NCBI GenBank assembly: GCA_002361625.1
Contig: DETL01000028.1
Coordinates: forward strand, 1 to 64,000
Origin: Bacteroidales bacterium UBA3289
Lineage (GTDB): Bacteria; Bacteroidota; Bacteroidia; Bacteroidales; UBA932
Direction: 5' to 3'
Length of the DNA: 64,000 nucleotides
Shown here: in pieces, positions 8,483 through 16,555 of the stretch
Numbering within the stretch: position 1 is the first letter of the stretch
Layout of the letters: each line of letters starts with the position of its first letter
Notes under the pieces: model-generated
Told to the model about the DNA's origin: nothing
The model's input: only the letters and a program-made list of their open reading frames with translations
Database searches by the model: none
Position numbers and translations under genes: made by a program

Positions 8483-10327
8483 CTAATCCTTCTTCACGCG
8501 GGACATCAGGTTCGCTTCCTTCATCCGCTTTTCCAGGTCTTCCCGCTTCACTTCGCCCTTGAGGTATTTCTCCACCATCAGCGAAGCCATCGGAGCCGCG
8601 TACGTGGCGCCGAATCCGCCGTTTTCCACATAGGCGGCGATGGCGATCTTGGGATCGTCCATGGGCGCGAAGCAGATGAACACGGAGTTGTCGGCGCCGC
8701 GGGGATTCTGCGCCGTGCCGGTCTTGCCGCACACGTCCAGCCCGTCGATATGGGCCACCCAGGCCGTTCCGCCCATGCCGGCGCCCGAGTTACAGGCCCG
8801 CCACATCCCCTTGATGACCTTGGGGAAATGCTCCGGGGACACCTTGGTATATTGTTTCTCGTAATACTTCGGGTCGATCTCCACGCCTTCCGAGGCCTTG
8901 ATGATGTGGGGAATGTAGTAGTAGCCCCGGTTCGCGACGGTTGCGCACAGGTTGGCCAGGTGCATGGGCGTCGCCAGGATCTCGCCCTGGCCGATGGACA
9001 GGGAAATGACCGTCGTGGAGTTCCAGCGGCCTTTTCCGTACGCCCGGTTGTAGGTCTTGGCCGTGGGGATGCTGCCGCTGAACTCGTTCGGGAAGTCGGA
9101 ACCCAGCTTGGTGCCGAACCCGAAGCTCGTGACCATGTCGTGCCAATGGTCCATCGCCTCGCCGTAGTCCCCGTCGAACTTCTTGTTGTCCAGGATGTTC
9201 TTGAGGACATAGCAGTAGTAGGCGTTGCAGGACATCATGATGGACTCCTCCATGTTCAGGGGGGATTTATGTCCGTGGCAACCCAGCTTGTGCCCGGCTC
9301 CGAAGTGGTAGCCGTGGTTGCAGGGGTACATCATTTCCGGCCGCAGGACGCCTTCCTCCAGGCCGATGAGTCCGTTCACCAGCTTGAAGACCGATCCCGG
9401 GGGATAGGAAGCCTGTACGGCCCGGTTGTACATGGGCCTGTACGGGTTTTTCGCGATTTCGTCGTAGTGCTTGCCGATGTCGGCGAGCTGGTCCACGTCG
9501 ATACCCGGCGAGGACACCAGGGCCAGGATCTCGCCGGTGCCCGGTTCGATGGCGACGAGGGCACCCACCTTGTTCTGCATGAGCTCCTGCCCGTACTGCT
9601 GGAGATTCGCGTCGATGGTGGTGACGATGTCGTGGCCCGGAACGGCCTCCTTGTCGAATTCGCCGTTCTTGTAGGGCTGCTCGATCTGGTTGTGCGAGTT
9701 GCGGAGGAAGATATGATAGCCCTTTTCGCCGCGGAGTTCCTTTTCGCGGGCCGCTTCGATGCCGGTCATGCCGGCGTAGTCGCCGCTCCGGTATTCGCCC
9801 GGATGCTTGTCGATATAGGCCTGGTTCACCTCGGAAACGTAGCCGAGGAGATTGCCGCCGGCGTTGATGGGGTAGTCCCGGATGCCGCGCACCTGGCCCC
9901 GGAAGCCGGGGAAACGGTACTGGACCTCGGCAAAGCGGTTGTAGGTCTCGGCCGGGATCTGTTTGAGCATCGTCACGCTCTGGAAACCGATCTTGCGCCG
10001 GTTCCGCCGGTATTCGTCCATTTTGCCGCGCAGGAATTCCGGCGTCACGTCCAGGACGGCGGCGAGGGCCAGCGTGTCGAAAGCCTCCACCTCGCGCGGA
10101 TTCACGAGGATGTCGTACGCTACTTTGTTGCCCACGAGGATGTTCCCGTTCCGGTCGTAGATGACCCCGCGGGTCGGGAGGATCATCTCCCGGACCGTGG
10201 AATTGATGTCCGCGTCGATCTTGTAGTGCTCGTCCAGGACCTGGATGGAGAAAATCTTCGCCAGAAGGACGACAGCGACCACTCCCAGACCGATCAGGAG
10301 TTTGATATGCCTGCGGTCCGTGGTCAT
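8483..10327 (-). CDS. mrdA: Penicillin-binding protein 2 (rod-shape transpeptidase)
   Basis: Class B PBP of 614 residues that cross-links peptidoglycan with RodA. An N-terminal membrane anchor (about 8-28, IKLLIGLGVVAVVLLAKIFS) is followed by the dimerisation/pedestal domain (PTRGVIYDRNGNILVGN, about 51-67). The transpeptidase domain carries the three active-site motifs: S312-V-F-K315 in YPPGSVFKLVNG, SCN in MMSCNAYYC, and KTGTAQ near residue 547. All three are intact. It overlaps mreD by 4 bp (ATGA), which suggests translational coupling. The gene order mreBCD-mrdA-rodA is the classic elongasome operon. Confidence 0.97.
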   Translation of the reverse strand: MTTDRRHIKLLIGLGVVAVVLLAKIFSIQVLDEHYKIDADINSTVREMILPTRGVIYDRNGNILVGNKVAYDILVNPREVEAFDTLALAAVLDVTPEFLRGKMDEYRRNRRKIGFQSVTMLKQIPAETYNRFAEVQYRFPGFRGQVRGIRDYPINAGGNLLGYVSEVNQAYIDKHPGEYRSGDYAGMTGIEAAREKELRGEKGYHIFLRNSHNQIEQPYKNGEFDKEAVPGHDIVTTIDANLQQYGQELMQNKVGALVAIEPGTGEILALVSSPGIDVDQLADIGKHYDEIAKNPYRPMYNRAVQASYPPGSVFKLVNGLIGLEEGVLRPEMMYPCNHGYHFGAGHKLGCHGHKSPLNMEESIMMSCNAYYCYVLKNILDNKKFDGDYGEAMDHWHDMVTSFGFGTKLGSDFPNEFSGSIPTAKTYNRAYGKGRWNSTTVISLSIGQGEILATPMHLANLCATVANRGYYYIPHIIKASEGVEIDPKYYEKQYTKVSPEHFPKVIKGMWRACNSGAGMGGTAWVAHIDGLDVCGKTGTAQNPRGADNSVFICFAPMDDPKIAIAAYVENGGFGATYAAPMASLMVEKYLKGEVKREDLEKRMKEANLMSRVKKD

Positions 10328-10836
10328 TTGCGCGTGTCGGGGGCGAGGATGTCAATGATGAGGAGGGACACCAGCACTCCGGCGACGAGGGACGCGCCGA
10401 AGCGGATCGCCTGGAAGGTGAGCGGGCGCGTGCCGGCCCCGTCGGCCCAGATATAGATCGCGAGGAAGAGGGCCTGGACCAGGAAAATGGCCATGAGCAC
10501 CTTTCCAAAGCCGTTTTTCCGCACGGCGAAGTCCTCCTTGCGGGCGAACAGTTCGCCGCCGAAGATCAGGCGGATGACCTCTTTCCGGACGAAGGCCACG
10601 GGAACGAGGGCGAGGACATTCAGTCCGAGGATCCCTTCGGAGAGCAGGTCCACGACGAAGCCCGTCGCGAAGGCAATGACCATCGTGACCCAGGTGGGGA
10701 CGCGGAGCGGAATGCACAGCACCATCACCGGCAGGATGGACAGCATCACATAGGGCGTGAGGTGGAAGTAGTTGCAGATGAGCATCTGGACCACCGTCAG
10801 GAGGAGATACACCAGGAAGAACGTGTTCTTTCTCAT
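10324..10836 (-). CDS. mreD: Rod shape-determining protein MreD
   Basis: Small integral membrane protein of 170 residues with about five hydrophobic helices (for example FLVYLLLTVVQMLICNYFHL at the N-terminus and VLVSLLIIDILAP at the C-terminus). MreD sequences diverge strongly, so the assignment rests on size, topology and position between mreC and mrdA. It overlaps mreC by 4 bp upstream and mrdA by 4 bp downstream, so the three are probably translationally coupled. Its role is to balance MreC and PBP2 activity in the elongation complex. Confidence 0.9.
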   Translation of the reverse strand: MRKNTFFLVYLLLTVVQMLICNYFHLTPYVMLSILPVMVLCIPLRVPTWVTMVIAFATGFVVDLLSEGILGLNVLALVPVAFVRKEVIRLIFGGELFARKEDFAVRKNGFGKVLMAIFLVQALFLAIYIWADGAGTRPLTFQAIRFGASLVAGVLVSLLIIDILAPDTRK

Positions 10837-11651
10837 AGGCCGAAATCCTCCACTTCGTCAAAGGCCGTGTTATGGACGACGGTCACGTACCGGATGGCGG
10901 TGAAATCCTGGAACAGGTCCACCCGGATCTCGTTGGTGGCGCCGTTGATGACCTTCGCCTCACCGGCAAGGCCCAGCGGGATGTCCGGCGGGAAGACCAG
11001 CGAATGGCCGCTGGTGTACACGGTGTCGCCCACCTCGTATTTGTACTGGAGCGGCACTTCCTGGAGGATGGCGCCGTTGGAGCGCACGCCGTCCCAGATC
11101 AGGAGGCCGGTCGCCCCTTCGTCACCGAGGCGTCCGCTGATGGAGATGTCGCTGTTCTGGAAAGAGAAGGCATAGGCGTGATGGGCGCTCACCGCGTCCA
11201 CGATGCCCACGACTCCGCTCCGGGTGATGATGCCCGACTTCTCCTGGATGCCGTCCTCGAATCCCTTGTTCAGGATCATGTAGTTGTGCTGCTTGTTGCG
11301 GCTGATCTTGATGACCTCCGCGGGGATGTAGTCGAAGCCCTGCACGCGGCCGTGAGCCACCCCCATCGAGTCGATGCGCCGGGCATGGGCCTCGCTCCGG
11401 TAGGCGTCCAGCTCTTCCCGGAGTTCGAAGTTCTCCTTGGCCAGGTCTTCGTTGATCTTCCTCAGGTTGAAGTAGTTCGCCACCTTCTGCGTGCTGCCCC
11501 AGACGGTTCCCATCACCCCGTGCGCCGCCCGGGCGATCCAGATCTGCTGGAGCGTCGCGTTGTGCGAGAGTAGTTGCAACGCAGCAACCTCCATCAGGAT
11601 GAAGATTGCTGCACTGATAATCCGGGGGAGAATCGACCTCTCTTTGGGCAT
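10833..11651 (-). CDS. mreC: Rod shape-determining protein MreC
   Basis: Bitopic inner-membrane protein of 272 residues. A transmembrane helix at about 10-27 (IISAAIFILMEVAALQLLS) is followed by a coiled-coil (about 65-88, NLRKINEDLAKENFELREEL). The periplasmic double beta-barrel MreC domain contains typical strings such as NYMILNKGFEDGIQEKSGII and GVVGIVDAVSAHHA. It links cytoplasmic MreB to PBP2 and activates the latter. It lies 1 bp after mreB and overlaps mreD by 4 bp. Length is normal for Bacteroidetes. Confidence 0.95.
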   Translation of the reverse strand: MPKERSILPRIISAAIFILMEVAALQLLSHNATLQQIWIARAAHGVMGTVWGSTQKVANYFNLRKINEDLAKENFELREELDAYRSEAHARRIDSMGVAHGRVQGFDYIPAEVIKISRNKQHNYMILNKGFEDGIQEKSGIITRSGVVGIVDAVSAHHAYAFSFQNSDISISGRLGDEGATGLLIWDGVRSNGAILQEVPLQYKYEVGDTVYTSGHSLVFPPDIPLGLAGEAKVINGATNEIRVDLFQDFTAIRYVTVVHNTAFDEVEDFGL

Positions 11652-11652
11652 A

Positions 11653-12675
11653 CTAGCGCATCAGGAAGGAGTAGTTGTCCGTGTTCTTGAGGGCGATGCA
11701 GGTACCACGGGCCACGGCGCGGAGCGGATCCTCCGCCACGTGGAACGGGATGTTGACCTTTTCGGAGAGGCGCTTGTCCAGGCCGCGGAGCAGGGCGCCG
11801 CCGCCGCTGAGGAAGATGCCGTTCTCCACGATGTCGGAGTAGAGCTCCGGGGGAGTCTGCTCCAGGACCTGCTGGATGGAGGTCTCCAGGCGGGCGATGG
11901 ACTTGTCCAGGCAGTGGGCGATCTCCTGGTAGGGGATGAGGGCCTCCACCGGGTGTCCGGTCATGAGATTCGGACCGCGCACGAGGAACGGTTCGGGCTC
12001 CACTTCCAGTTCGGGGATGACGGAACCGACGGCGATCTTGATCTTCTCGGCCGTGGTCTCGCCCACCTTGATCACATGCTGCTGGCGCAGGTAGTTCTGG
12101 ATGTCCGTCGTGAAGACGTCGCCGGCCACGCGGATGGAATCCTGCTGGACGATACCGCCCAGGGAGATGACGGCGATCTCGGTGGTACCGCCTCCGATAT
12201 CGACGACCATGTTGCCCTTCGGCGCTTCCACGTCCAGGCCGATACCGAGGGCTGCGGCCATCGGTTCGAAGATCAGATAGACGTCGCGGCCACCGGCGTG
12301 CTCGGAGGAGTCACGGACGGCACGGATCTCCACTTCCGTGGATCCGGAAGGGATGCCCACGACGAGCTTCAGGTTCGGGGCGAAGAGGCTGCGGTGCTTG
12401 GAGTTGACCTGGCGGATGAAACCGCGGATCATCATCTCGGCCGCGTTGAAGTCCGCGATCACGCCGTCGCGGAGCGGACGGACGGTGCGGATGCCGGGGT
12501 TCGTCTTCTCGTGCATGAGCTTGGCCTTCTGGCCCAGCGCGATGCACTTGTTGGTCGTATTGTCGATGGCGACGATGGAGGGCTCGTCCAGCACGATGTT
12601 GTCATTCTGGAAGATGACGGTATTGGCCGTGCCGAGGTCTATAGCGAGCTCCTGGTTCAGGAAACGGAATGCCAT
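11653..12675 (-). CDS. mreB: Rod shape-determining protein MreB (actin homologue)
   Basis: Cytoplasmic actin-like ATPase of 340 residues that forms membrane-bound filaments directing side-wall synthesis. The nucleotide-binding motifs are clear: phosphate 1 AIDLGTANTVIF (about 11-22), phosphate 2 MVVDIGGGTTEIAVISLGG (about 160-178) and the adenosine motif GIFLSGGGALLRGL (about 287-300). It is the first gene of the elongasome operon, read leftwards from a promoter near 12714-12721, and divergent from ispD. Nothing is unusual in the sequence. Confidence 0.97.
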   Translation of the reverse strand: MAFRFLNQELAIDLGTANTVIFQNDNIVLDEPSIVAIDNTTNKCIALGQKAKLMHEKTNPGIRTVRPLRDGVIADFNAAEMMIRGFIRQVNSKHRSLFAPNLKLVVGIPSGSTEVEIRAVRDSSEHAGGRDVYLIFEPMAAALGIGLDVEAPKGNMVVDIGGGTTEIAVISLGGIVQQDSIRVAGDVFTTDIQNYLRQQHVIKVGETTAEKIKIAVGSVIPELEVEPEPFLVRGPNLMTGHPVEALIPYQEIAHCLDKSIARLETSIQQVLEQTPPELYSDIVENGIFLSGGGALLRGLDKRLSEKVNIPFHVAEDPLRAVARGTCIALKNTDNYSFLMR

Positions 12676-12713
12676 GTTTTCTACTTTTCTAGTTTCGTAA
12701 GTGAATAATCGCT

Positions 12714-12721
12714 CAAAATTA
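12714..12721 (-). promoter_or_regulatory. Putative -7 box of the mreBCD-mrdA-rodA operon
   Basis: The complement reads TAATTTTG, a perfect TAnnTTTG match, 38 bp upstream of the mreB ATG. No good TTTG -33 element is seen at the expected distance, so confidence is moderate. Confidence 0.5.
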
Positions 12722-12759
12722 AGAAAAAAATCTTACATTCGCGTAAAGAATCTGACTCT

Positions 12760-13458
12760 GTGGATAGAAAAAAATACCTTGTCGTAACGGCCGGGGGCTC
12801 CGGTCTCCGGATGGGATCCGACCTTCCCAAGCAATTCCTGCCGCTGGGTGGACGGGCCGTGCTGCAGCGGACCATCGAACGTTTCCTGGAAGCCTGTCCT
12901 GATATACAAGTGATTACGGTCCTGCCCGAAGGGCATGTCGCCTGGTGGCGCCGATACTGCCAGGAGAAGGGTTTCAACTGCCCCCAGCGGTTGGTGAAGG
13001 GCGGGATCACCCGTTTCCACTCCGTGCGCAACGCCCTGTCATACGTCCCCGACGGAGCCGTCGTCGCCGTGCATGACGGCGTGCGGCCCCTGTTGTCCGT
13101 GGCGCTCATCCGGTCCCTGTTCGAGAAGATGGAGGAGGTCCGCGCCCTCGTTCCGGTCGTCCCGATGGTGGACACCCTGGCGGTCCTGGATCCTTCCGGC
13201 GACGGGATTCTCAAGGATTCGGGCGAACTGGTGGACCGATCGCGCGTCTTCGGCGTGCAGACGCCCCAGCTCTTCCGGTCCGAGGACCTGAAGGCCGCCT
13301 ATGCGCAAGGGTACGACACCCTGTTCACCGACGACGCTTCGGTGGTGCGGAGATACGGAATTCCGCTCTCCTACGTCGCAGGGGAGCGGAACAATATCAA
13401 ACTGACGACGAAAGAGGATCTCGTCCTCGCCGACGCTATTCTTCAGATTTGCGGCTGA
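12760..13458 (+). CDS. ispD: 2-C-methyl-D-erythritol 4-phosphate cytidylyltransferase
   Basis: Third step of the MEP isoprenoid pathway: couples MEP to CTP. The protein has 232 residues, the normal length. The nucleotide-binding loop VVTAGGSGLRMGSDLPKQFL (about 8-27) includes the conserved Arg and Lys. HDGVRPLLS (about 105-113), the VPMVDTL segment and RVFGVQTPQLF (about 163-173) are further family blocks; TDDASVV near 190 is the substrate site. The start is GTG at 12760; no ATG lies near it that would keep the nucleotide-binding loop. A weak TACATTCG box at 12734-12741 could be its promoter. The 3' end overlaps the convergent Lrp-type gene by 23 bp. Confidence 0.95.
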   Translation: MDRKKYLVVTAGGSGLRMGSDLPKQFLPLGGRAVLQRTIERFLEACPDIQVITVLPEGHVAWWRRYCQEKGFNCPQRLVKGGITRFHSVRNALSYVPDGAVVAVHDGVRPLLSVALIRSLFEKMEEVRALVPVVPMVDTLAVLDPSGDGILKDSGELVDRSRVFGVQTPQLFRSEDLKAAYAQGYDTLFTDDASVVRRYGIPLSYVAGERNNIKLTTKEDLVLADAILQICG

Positions 13459-13948
13459 GACCGGTATAGGTCGTGCTCTTGAAATCCTTCACCCAGACCT
13501 GGCGCTCGATAGGCTCGTCCAGGGAGATCATCGTGTCCGTGGACTGGATGTGCGGAATCTTCTGGATGGTGTTCAGGAGGACCTCCATCAGGTGGTCGTT
13601 GTCCAGGCAGTACACTTTCGCGAGGATGGCGTACCGGCCGGTGACGAAGTGACATTCGACGATTTCGGGGATCTTCTTGAGCTGGGCGATCACCTCGGGA
13701 TACCGGGTGGATTCCGAAAGGGAGATACTGATGTAGGCGCACACGTTGAGTCCGAGGGCCTGCGGCTTCACCAGAAGCCGGGAACCGGTGATGACGCCGT
13801 TCGCTTCCAGACGCTTGACCCGCTGATGGATGGCCGCGCCGGAAACACCGCACTCGCGGGCAATCTCAAGGAACGGCATCCGCGCATTCTTGACAAGGAA
13901 AGACAGGATTTTCTGATCGATCTGGTCGATGTGATAAGTTGTCGCCAT
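13436..13948 (-). CDS. Lrp/AsnC-family transcriptional regulator
   Basis: DNA-binding regulator of 170 residues that usually senses amino acids. An N-terminal winged helix (about 8-60, IDQKILSFLVKNARMPFLEI, GVSGAAIHQRVKRLEANGVI) is followed by the RAM/AsnC ligand-binding domain (about 70-150, NVCAYISISLSESTRYPEVI, VTGRYAILAKVYC). It is monocistronic and convergent with ispD, overlapping it by 23 bp. The extra C-terminal tail (about 151-170) is short. The effector and target genes cannot be told from sequence; closely similar proteins are widespread in Bacteroidales. Confidence 0.93.
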   Translation of the reverse strand: MATTYHIDQIDQKILSFLVKNARMPFLEIARECGVSGAAIHQRVKRLEANGVITGSRLLVKPQALGLNVCAYISISLSESTRYPEVIAQLKKIPEIVECHFVTGRYAILAKVYCLDNDHLMEVLLNTIQKIPHIQSTDTMISLDEPIERQVWVKDFKSTTYTGLSRKSEE

Positions 13949-13984
13949 AAGTACTGGAAGATTACTGTTTCAAACTAACCGCCA

Positions 13985-13992
13985 CAAAATTA
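13985..13992 (-). promoter_or_regulatory. Putative -7 box of the Lrp/AsnC gene
   Basis: The complement reads TAATTTTG, a perfect TAnnTTTG match, about 37 bp upstream of the ATG at 13948. It sits in an AT-rich stretch (13985-14010). No clear -33 TTTG is visible. Confidence 0.45.
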
Positions 13993-14049
13993 AAAATTTT
14001 TTTTACAACTTGTTCATCCAGCGGCTGAAAAATTTACGATTCAACAAAA

Positions 14050-14073
14050 AAACGGCGCCGAAAAGCGCCGTTT
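14050..14073 (-). terminator. Rho-independent terminator of topA
   Basis: Stem AAACGGCGC (14050-14058) pairs with GCGCCGTTT (14065-14073) around a 6-base loop. On the minus strand the stem is followed by a T run (complement of the A run 14046-14052), and it lies 34 bp after the topA stop codon. Confidence 0.8.
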
Positions 14074-14107
14074 ATAATGTCCGGACCAGTCCGGGAGGGA
14101 CTTCGCT

Positions 14108-16417
14108 TTATTTTTTGAAGTGCCTTTTTCCCTTGGCGGTCGGAGCGGATTTCTCAATAAGGGCTTGACAGTCAGCGAGGGTGAGTTTCGTCGCATCCGT
14201 CCCTTTGGGAATCCGGTAGTTTTCTTCGCCGGATTTCAGATATGGACCGTAACGGCCGTTGATGATCCGGATGTCTCCCCACTCGGCGATGACGGCATTC
14301 GCCGCCGGGGCGGCAGCACTTTCCGTGATGAGGGCGACGCATTCTTCCAGGTTGATTTTCAGCGGGTCGGCTCCACGGGGCAGCTTGATGTTCCGGTCAC
14401 CATACTTGAGGTAGGGTCCGTACTTCCCCTTGGTGGCGATGACCGGGATGCCTTCGTGTTCGCCCACGGTGCGGGGCAGCTCGAACAGTTTCAACGCGTC
14501 TTCCAGGGTGATGGTCTCGATGAGCTGTCCTTTCCCGAGGGAGGCGAACTGGCGCGTCTCTCCTTCCCCTTTCTGGACATAGGCGCCGAACTTGCCAAAG
14601 GACGCCGTCACCTTCTGTCCGTCGGGGGCGAAGCCCAGTTCCCGGCTGACGTGGCTGTATTCGTGGTTGCCGAGGACGCTTTCCACCTGCTGGTGGAACG
14701 GGCCGTAGAATTCGCCGATCAGGCTGTTCCAGACCTTGTTCCCGGCGGCGATCTCATCGAAATCCTTCTCCACCGTGGCGGTGAAGTCATAGTCCATGAT
14801 CTCGCTGAAATTCTTGACCAGGTAGTCCGATACGATGACACCGATCTCCTGCGGGAGGAGTTTTCCGCGCTCGGCGCCCACGGTTTCGGTGCGCTGCTTT
14901 TCCGTCAGGACGCCGCCCTTGAGATACAGGTCCTTCACCGGGATCTTCGTGCCTTCCTTGTCCCCGTTCACCACGTAGCCGCGGCTGGTGGTCAGGGTGG
15001 TGATGATGGTCGCGTAGGTGGACGGACGGCCGATTTCCAGTTCCTCGAGCTTCTTGACGAGGGTGGCCTGGGAGTAGCGCGGCGGGGCGGCCGTGTACTT
15101 GCACTGGGCGGTGATGCCCTTTTCGTCCATCCGGTCATCGACATGGAGTTCCGGCAGGACGAGATCGCCCTCTTCGGGATCCTCGTCGTCCCGGCCTTCC
15201 AGGTACACCTTCATGAATCCGTCGAAGAGCATTTCCGACGCCTGGACGGCGTAGTGCTCGGCGCGTTTGTCGGAGGCGATCCGGATGGAGGTGTTCATGA
15301 CCCGGGACTCGCTCATCTGGGAGGCGACGGTGCGCTTCCAGATCAGTTCGTAGAGCTTTTTCTCCTGGGCCGTTCCGTCGATGGTCGCGTTCTCGATGAA
15401 GGTGGGGCGGATGGCCTCATGGGCCTCCTGGGCGCCCTTGGTCTTGGTGCGGTACTGGCGGGTATGGGAATACTCCTCGCCGAAGTTTTCCAGGATGAAT
15501 TTCCGGGCCGTTCCCAGCGCGAGGGTGGAAAGATTGACCGAGTCGGTACGCATGTAGGTGATCAGACCCCGTTCATACAGGGTCTGCGCCACGCGCATGG
15601 TCGTCGCGACGGGGAAATGCAGCTTGCGGGACGCTTCCTGCTGGAGCGTGGAGGTCGTGAAAGGCGGCGCCGGGAACCGGGTCGCTTCCTTTTTCTCGAG
15701 CGAATCGATCCGGTAGGAGGCGCCGATGCTGTCTTCCAGGAACTTCCGGGCCTCTTCCTCGGAAGGGAAGCGGGTGTCCAGAAGGGCCTTGACCTTCAGC
15801 GTGGCCGGCGTCCCTTCCGGATGGAAGAGCGCTTCCACGCGGTAATACGGCTCGCTGTGGAAGGCCATGATTTCCTTCTCGCGGTCCACGATCAGGCGCA
15901 GGGCGACGCTCTGTACCCGGCCGGCGGAAAGCTTGGGCTGGATCTTGCGCCACAGCACAGGCGAGAGCTCGAAGCCCACCAGACGGTCCAGCACGCGGCG
16001 GGCCTGCTGGGCGTCCACGAGGTTCCGGTCGATGTCCCGGGGATGCTGGATGGCTTCCAGGATGGCCGGTTTGGTAATTTCATGGAACACGATGCGGCGG
16101 GTCTTCGCCGGGTCCAGGCCCAGGGTTTCCGACAGGTGCCAGGAAATGGCCTCTCCCTCGCGGTCCTCATCGGAAGCGAGCCAGACGGTCTGGGCGGCGG
16201 ATGAAAGCTTCTTCAGTTCCGCGACGACTTTCTTCTTGTCGGCAGGGACGACGTATTCCGGCTGGAAGCCGTGGGCGACGTCCACGCCCAGTTTCTTTTC
16301 CTGCAAGTCACGGATATGTCCGATGCTGGCTTTGACGAGATAATCTTTCCCTAGATACTTCTGGATGGTCTTCACCTTGCCGGGAGACTCCACGATGACC
16401 AGATTTTTTCCCTCCAT
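14108..16417 (-). CDS. topA: DNA topoisomerase I
   Basis: Type IA topoisomerase of 769 residues that relaxes negative supercoils. The Toprim domain starts at residue 5 (LVIVESPGKVKTIQKYLG) and has the metal-binding DxD in ASDEDREGEAI (D83, D85). The catalytic tyrosine is Y288 in GLITYMRTDSVNLS. Instead of Cys4 zinc fingers the C-terminus has topoisomerase C-terminal repeats (GKYGPYLKYGDRNIKLP and GRYGPYLKSGEENYRIP, about 650-745), which is normal for Bacteroidetes. It is monocistronic, with a terminator at 14050-14073. A one-mismatch -7 box (TTACTTTG, complement of 16445-16452) lies 28 bp upstream of the ATG. Confidence 0.97.
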   Translation of the reverse strand: MEGKNLVIVESPGKVKTIQKYLGKDYLVKASIGHIRDLQEKKLGVDVAHGFQPEYVVPADKKKVVAELKKLSSAAQTVWLASDEDREGEAISWHLSETLGLDPAKTRRIVFHEITKPAILEAIQHPRDIDRNLVDAQQARRVLDRLVGFELSPVLWRKIQPKLSAGRVQSVALRLIVDREKEIMAFHSEPYYRVEALFHPEGTPATLKVKALLDTRFPSEEEARKFLEDSIGASYRIDSLEKKEATRFPAPPFTTSTLQQEASRKLHFPVATTMRVAQTLYERGLITYMRTDSVNLSTLALGTARKFILENFGEEYSHTRQYRTKTKGAQEAHEAIRPTFIENATIDGTAQEKKLYELIWKRTVASQMSESRVMNTSIRIASDKRAEHYAVQASEMLFDGFMKVYLEGRDDEDPEEGDLVLPELHVDDRMDEKGITAQCKYTAAPPRYSQATLVKKLEELEIGRPSTYATIITTLTTSRGYVVNGDKEGTKIPVKDLYLKGGVLTEKQRTETVGAERGKLLPQEIGVIVSDYLVKNFSEIMDYDFTATVEKDFDEIAAGNKVWNSLIGEFYGPFHQQVESVLGNHEYSHVSRELGFAPDGQKVTASFGKFGAYVQKGEGETRQFASLGKGQLIETITLEDALKLFELPRTVGEHEGIPVIATKGKYGPYLKYGDRNIKLPRGADPLKINLEECVALITESAAAPAANAVIAEWGDIRIINGRYGPYLKSGEENYRIPKGTDATKLTLADCQALIEKSAPTAKGKRHFKK

Positions 16418-16486
16418 ATTCTTCTGCGTTTACCTATTATTTTGCAAAGTAAGCGAGAATTCGGGCAATTTTCCAAATTTTCTGAT

Positions 16487-16494
16487 TACTTTTG
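16487..16494 (+). promoter_or_regulatory. Putative -7 box of the PBP1A operon
   Basis: TACTTTTG, a perfect TAnnTTTG match, 62 bp upstream of the PBP1A ATG. It would place the start near 16500 and leave a leader of about 55 nt that contains the hairpin 16512-16530. Confidence 0.5.
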
Positions 16495-16511
16495 TAATTC
16501 GGAACATTCCG

Positions 16512-16530
16512 CAAGACCCTTTAGGTCTTG
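16512..16530 (+). repeat. Hairpin in the PBP1A leader
   Basis: Perfect 7-bp inverted repeat CAAGACC (16512-16518) / GGTCTTG (16524-16530) with a 5-base loop, followed at once by the 8-bp palindrome TACGCGTA (16531-16538). It is placed between the predicted transcription start and the ATG at 16556. No T run follows directly, so it is not an obvious terminator. Confidence 0.45.
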
Positions 16531-16555
16531 TACGCGTATAAAGAAATTTTTTAAG

